64,000 bases of DNA. Origin: Microlunatus capsulatus (GTDB taxonomy: Bacteria; Actinomycetota; Actinomycetes; Propionibacteriales; Propionibacteriaceae). The stretch covers positions 868,001-932,000 of the forward strand of contig NZ_JAGIOB010000001.1 in the NCBI RefSeq assembly GCF_017876495.1. Direction: 5' to 3'. Below are positions 61,043 to 64,000 of this stretch, piece by piece. How positions within the stretch are numbered: position 1 is the first letter of the stretch; the number at the start of each line of letters is the position of its first letter. A program made the position numbers and the translations under genes. The notes under the pieces are model-generated. The model was not told the DNA's origin, made no database searches, and was given only the letters and a program-made list of their open reading frames with translations.

Positions 61043-61881
61043 CCCTGCTGGGCGGCGCGGATCCGGGCCGTCAGGTCGCGGAGCCAGGCCGCGACCCCCG
61101 CGGGGCCGTCGACCACGACGTCGGCCAGCCGGCTGAGCGCGTCCTCCTCGTGCGAGGCGGACGCCAGCAGCAGCCCCGGCAGGCCCTCCGCGCGCAGGGC
61201 CGCGACGGCCTCGAAGGCCGGCAGGTCGCCCAGGTCGTCCCCGCCGAAGACGACCGCCGTCGCCCCGGTCTCGGCGACGAGCCGGCGCACGGCGTCGCCC
61301 TTGTCGGTGCCGGGTGCGCGGATCTCGAGGACGTTGCGGCCGGGCTCGACGGTGAGGCCGTGCCGGGCGGCCAGGGCGCGGACGGGCTCGAGCAGCGTCC
61401 GGTAGGCCTGCTGGGGCTGATCCAGCTCGCGGGTGTGCACGCCGAGGGCACGGCCCTTGTGCTCGATCCGGGCGGCGCCGAGGCCGAGGTCCTCCAGCAG
61501 CCCGGGCAGCTCCTCGCCGGCGGCGGTGACGGCCGCGGGCTCGGGCGGCAGGTCGAACTCCCCCGTCGCGGCGTCCCAGCGCTCGACGCCGTACTGGCCC
61601 AGCACGACCATCGAGCCCAGGCCCGGGCGCCCGGCGAAGCCGCCGAGCCGGACGGCGGTCCGGGCCGGCCGGCCGGTGACCACGGCCACCGTCCCCACCA
61701 GCGTCGCCAGCTCCTCGAGGGCGTCGACGGCCGCGGGGTGGGCGGCGGCCCGGTCGGGGTCGTCGATGATCGGGGCCAGCGTGCCGTCGAAGTCGAGGGC
61801 GACGAGCGTGCCCCGGGGCGCGGTGGTGACGGCCTGCAGCGCGGCAGCGCCCGCCTCGGTCAGCGGCTCGACGAGGTCCAT
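61039..61881 (-). CDS. otsB: Trehalose-6-phosphate phosphatase
   Basis: HAD-superfamily phosphatase of 280 residues that removes phosphate from trehalose-6-phosphate, the last step of OtsAB trehalose synthesis. Motif I is ALDFDGTLAPI, motif II VVTGRP, with ARIEHKGRALGVHTR typical of trehalose phosphatases and a late FGGDDLGDLPAFE. Domain length is normal for the bacterial enzyme. ATG at 61881 begins a natural N-terminus MDLVEPL. It is divergent from otsA, with 134 nt between, so one regulatory region may serve both. Confidence 0.93.
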   Translation of the reverse strand: MDLVEPLTEAGAAALQAVTTAPRGTLVALDFDGTLAPIIDDPDRAAAHPAAVDALEELATLVGTVAVVTGRPARTAVRLGGFAGRPGLGSMVVLGQYGVERWDAATGEFDLPPEPAAVTAAGEELPGLLEDLGLGAARIEHKGRALGVHTRELDQPQQAYRTLLEPVRALAARHGLTVEPGRNVLEIRAPGTDKGDAVRRLVAETGATAVVFGGDDLGDLPAFEAVAALRAEGLPGLLLASASHEEDALSRLADVVVDGPAGVAAWLRDLTARIRAAQQG

Positions 61882-62015
61882 GGGTGCAGCCTGACAGACG
61901 CGCGACCCCCCTCCCCGGACCACTCCGCCCGCTGGTCCCCGCGCGCGGGCGGGAGCCGTCGGCCCGGGCCCACCCGCTAGGGTCGGGGCACGCCCGAACC
62001 GATGGAACTGAGGAC

Positions 62016-63443
<1,428 letters not shown>

Positions 63444-63452
63444 CGGGGACGG

Positions 63453-63480
63453 CCGGGTCGGTGCTCGCGCGCCGACCCGG
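63453..63480 (+). terminator. Terminator-like hairpin after otsA
   Basis: Perfect 9-nt arms CCGGGTCGG (63453-63461) and CCGACCCGG (63472-63480) with a 10-nt loop; no U-tract. Confidence 0.5.
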
Positions 63481-63565
63481 GCGGACCGCCGCCGTGGCCC
63501 GGAGAAGACCCCGGGGACGCCGACGGCCGGGACCCGGAGGGGTCTCGGCCGTGGTGGAGGAGGAG

Positions 63566-63638
63566 CTCCCCCGACTGGACTCGAACCAGTAACCTGCCGG
63601 TTAACAGCCGGCTGCTCTGCCAATTGAGCTACAGGGGA
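63566..63638 (-). tRNA. tRNA-Asn (GTT)
   Basis: A 73-nt cloverleaf on the minus strand. Acceptor stem TCCCCTG/CGGGGGA with one G-T pair, D-arm TAGCTCAATTGGCAGAGC, anticodon loop CTGTTAA with anticodon GTT, and T-arm ACTGGTTCGAGTCCAGT. Discriminator G; CCA is not encoded. Confidence 0.96.
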
Positions 63639-63672
63639 TCGCGCTGGCGCGAGTCAGAACATTACCAGCCTC

Positions 63673-64000
63673 TCAGCGCATGTCGAACTCGGCCCGGGTC
63701 TGGGCCAGCGCGTCGTCGACGGCCTCCCGGACGCCGGGCGTCTGCCAGCTCAGCCCGCGGGTGAGGCTGGTGTGCCAGACCAGCGGTCCGCCCCCGGCGA
63801 GCGGGCGCCGCGCGCTGACGGTGACGCCGCGGTCGCCGGCCAGGGCGACGAACTGGCGGACGACGATGGTGGCCTCCACCCGCTCGCGGAACAGCTCGGG
63901 CAGCCGGCCGGGCTCGGCCAGCTCGACCTCGCCGCGGCGGCCGTCCAGCCGCACCCAGCTGAGCCGGCGCAGCTCGTCGTTCCAGCCGCCCCGCTCGATC
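63673..64000 (-). CDS. Hypothetical protein, cut by window end
   Basis: The frame runs from the stop at 63673 through the right edge of the window, so the N-terminus is missing. The visible 109 residues are soluble, with VEATIVVRQFVALAGDRGVT and the C-terminal LSWQTPGVREAVDDALAQTR. A GTG at 63954 could be a start, but the upstream residues (WNDELRRLSW) fit the same pattern, so I treat it as partial. No family recognised. Confidence 0.6.
   Translation of the reverse strand, partial: IERGGWNDELRRLSWVRLDGRRGEVELAEPGRLPELFRERVEATIVVRQFVALAGDRGVTVSARRPLAGGGPLVWHTSLTRGLSWQTPGVREAVDDALAQTRAEFDMR

Overview
This window looks like chromosomal DNA from a very high-GC actinomycete. The GC content, the GTG and TTG starts, the DinB-like mycothiol-dependent enzyme family, a probable 6C small RNA and many leaderless promoters all fit Actinomycetota. 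A Geodermatophilaceae-like genome is my guess, but it rests on general resemblance and not on a search. I see no phage, integrase, transposase or CRISPR array. About sixty protein genes and two tRNA genes are packed tightly, and neighbours are often coupled by GTGA or TGATG overlaps.

Layout. 24-6173: a DUF2207 membrane protein, an MFS exporter, an S9 peptidase and a YggS PLP protein. 6220-12193 (minus strand): a possible seven-gene unit, MoxR ATPase, DUF58 protein, two tandem VWA membrane proteins, ECF sigma factor, a zinc-finger/Asp23 fusion and a small Asp23-like protein. A Pro/Ser-rich membrane protein, a Cof-type phosphatase and a GT87 mannosyltransferase-like gene run divergently from it. 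15708-25550: metabolic and transport genes (SMP-30, PrsW, an Nramp relative, a DenD-like dehydrogenase, SelO, an MDMPI-like enzyme) and an orphan cytochrome oxidase subunit I (ctaD). 25634-25812: a long palindrome followed by two hairpins with identical C-rich loops, read as a 6C RNA. 25904-34064: an XRE regulator, kinases, an aldo/keto reductase, a lipoprotein, a quinone reductase with MarR regulator, and an MFS exporter.

34077-37570: a D,D-carboxypeptidase, a two-component system whose response regulator is split by a frameshift, and a VanZ-family protein, loosely resembling van accessory genes. 38006-51305: an exopolysaccharide locus in two divergent arms. The minus arm holds three GT4 glycosyltransferases, a Wzz-like protein and two priming sugar-phosphate transferases. 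The plus arm holds a flippase, a GT4, an O-antigen-ligase-like polymerase fused to a Wzz-like domain, a secreted protein and a small membrane protein. The last six codons and stop of the larger priming transferase are repeated downstream as eight 28-bp tandem copies.

51379-64000: a P-loop kinase, a rifampin ADP-ribosyltransferase (arr), a secreted FG-GAP protein, a CAT-anticodon tRNA, a GNAT, a truncated haemoglobin, a PRC-barrel protein, a sugar ABC transporter without an ATPase, an APH-like kinase, divergent otsB and otsA for trehalose, tRNA-Asn and a gene cut by the window edge.

Two genes (selO and the response regulator) each look as if a single base has been lost in a GC-rich stretch. 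These are either real lesions or assembly errors. No experimental or database evidence was available; family names come from reading motifs.
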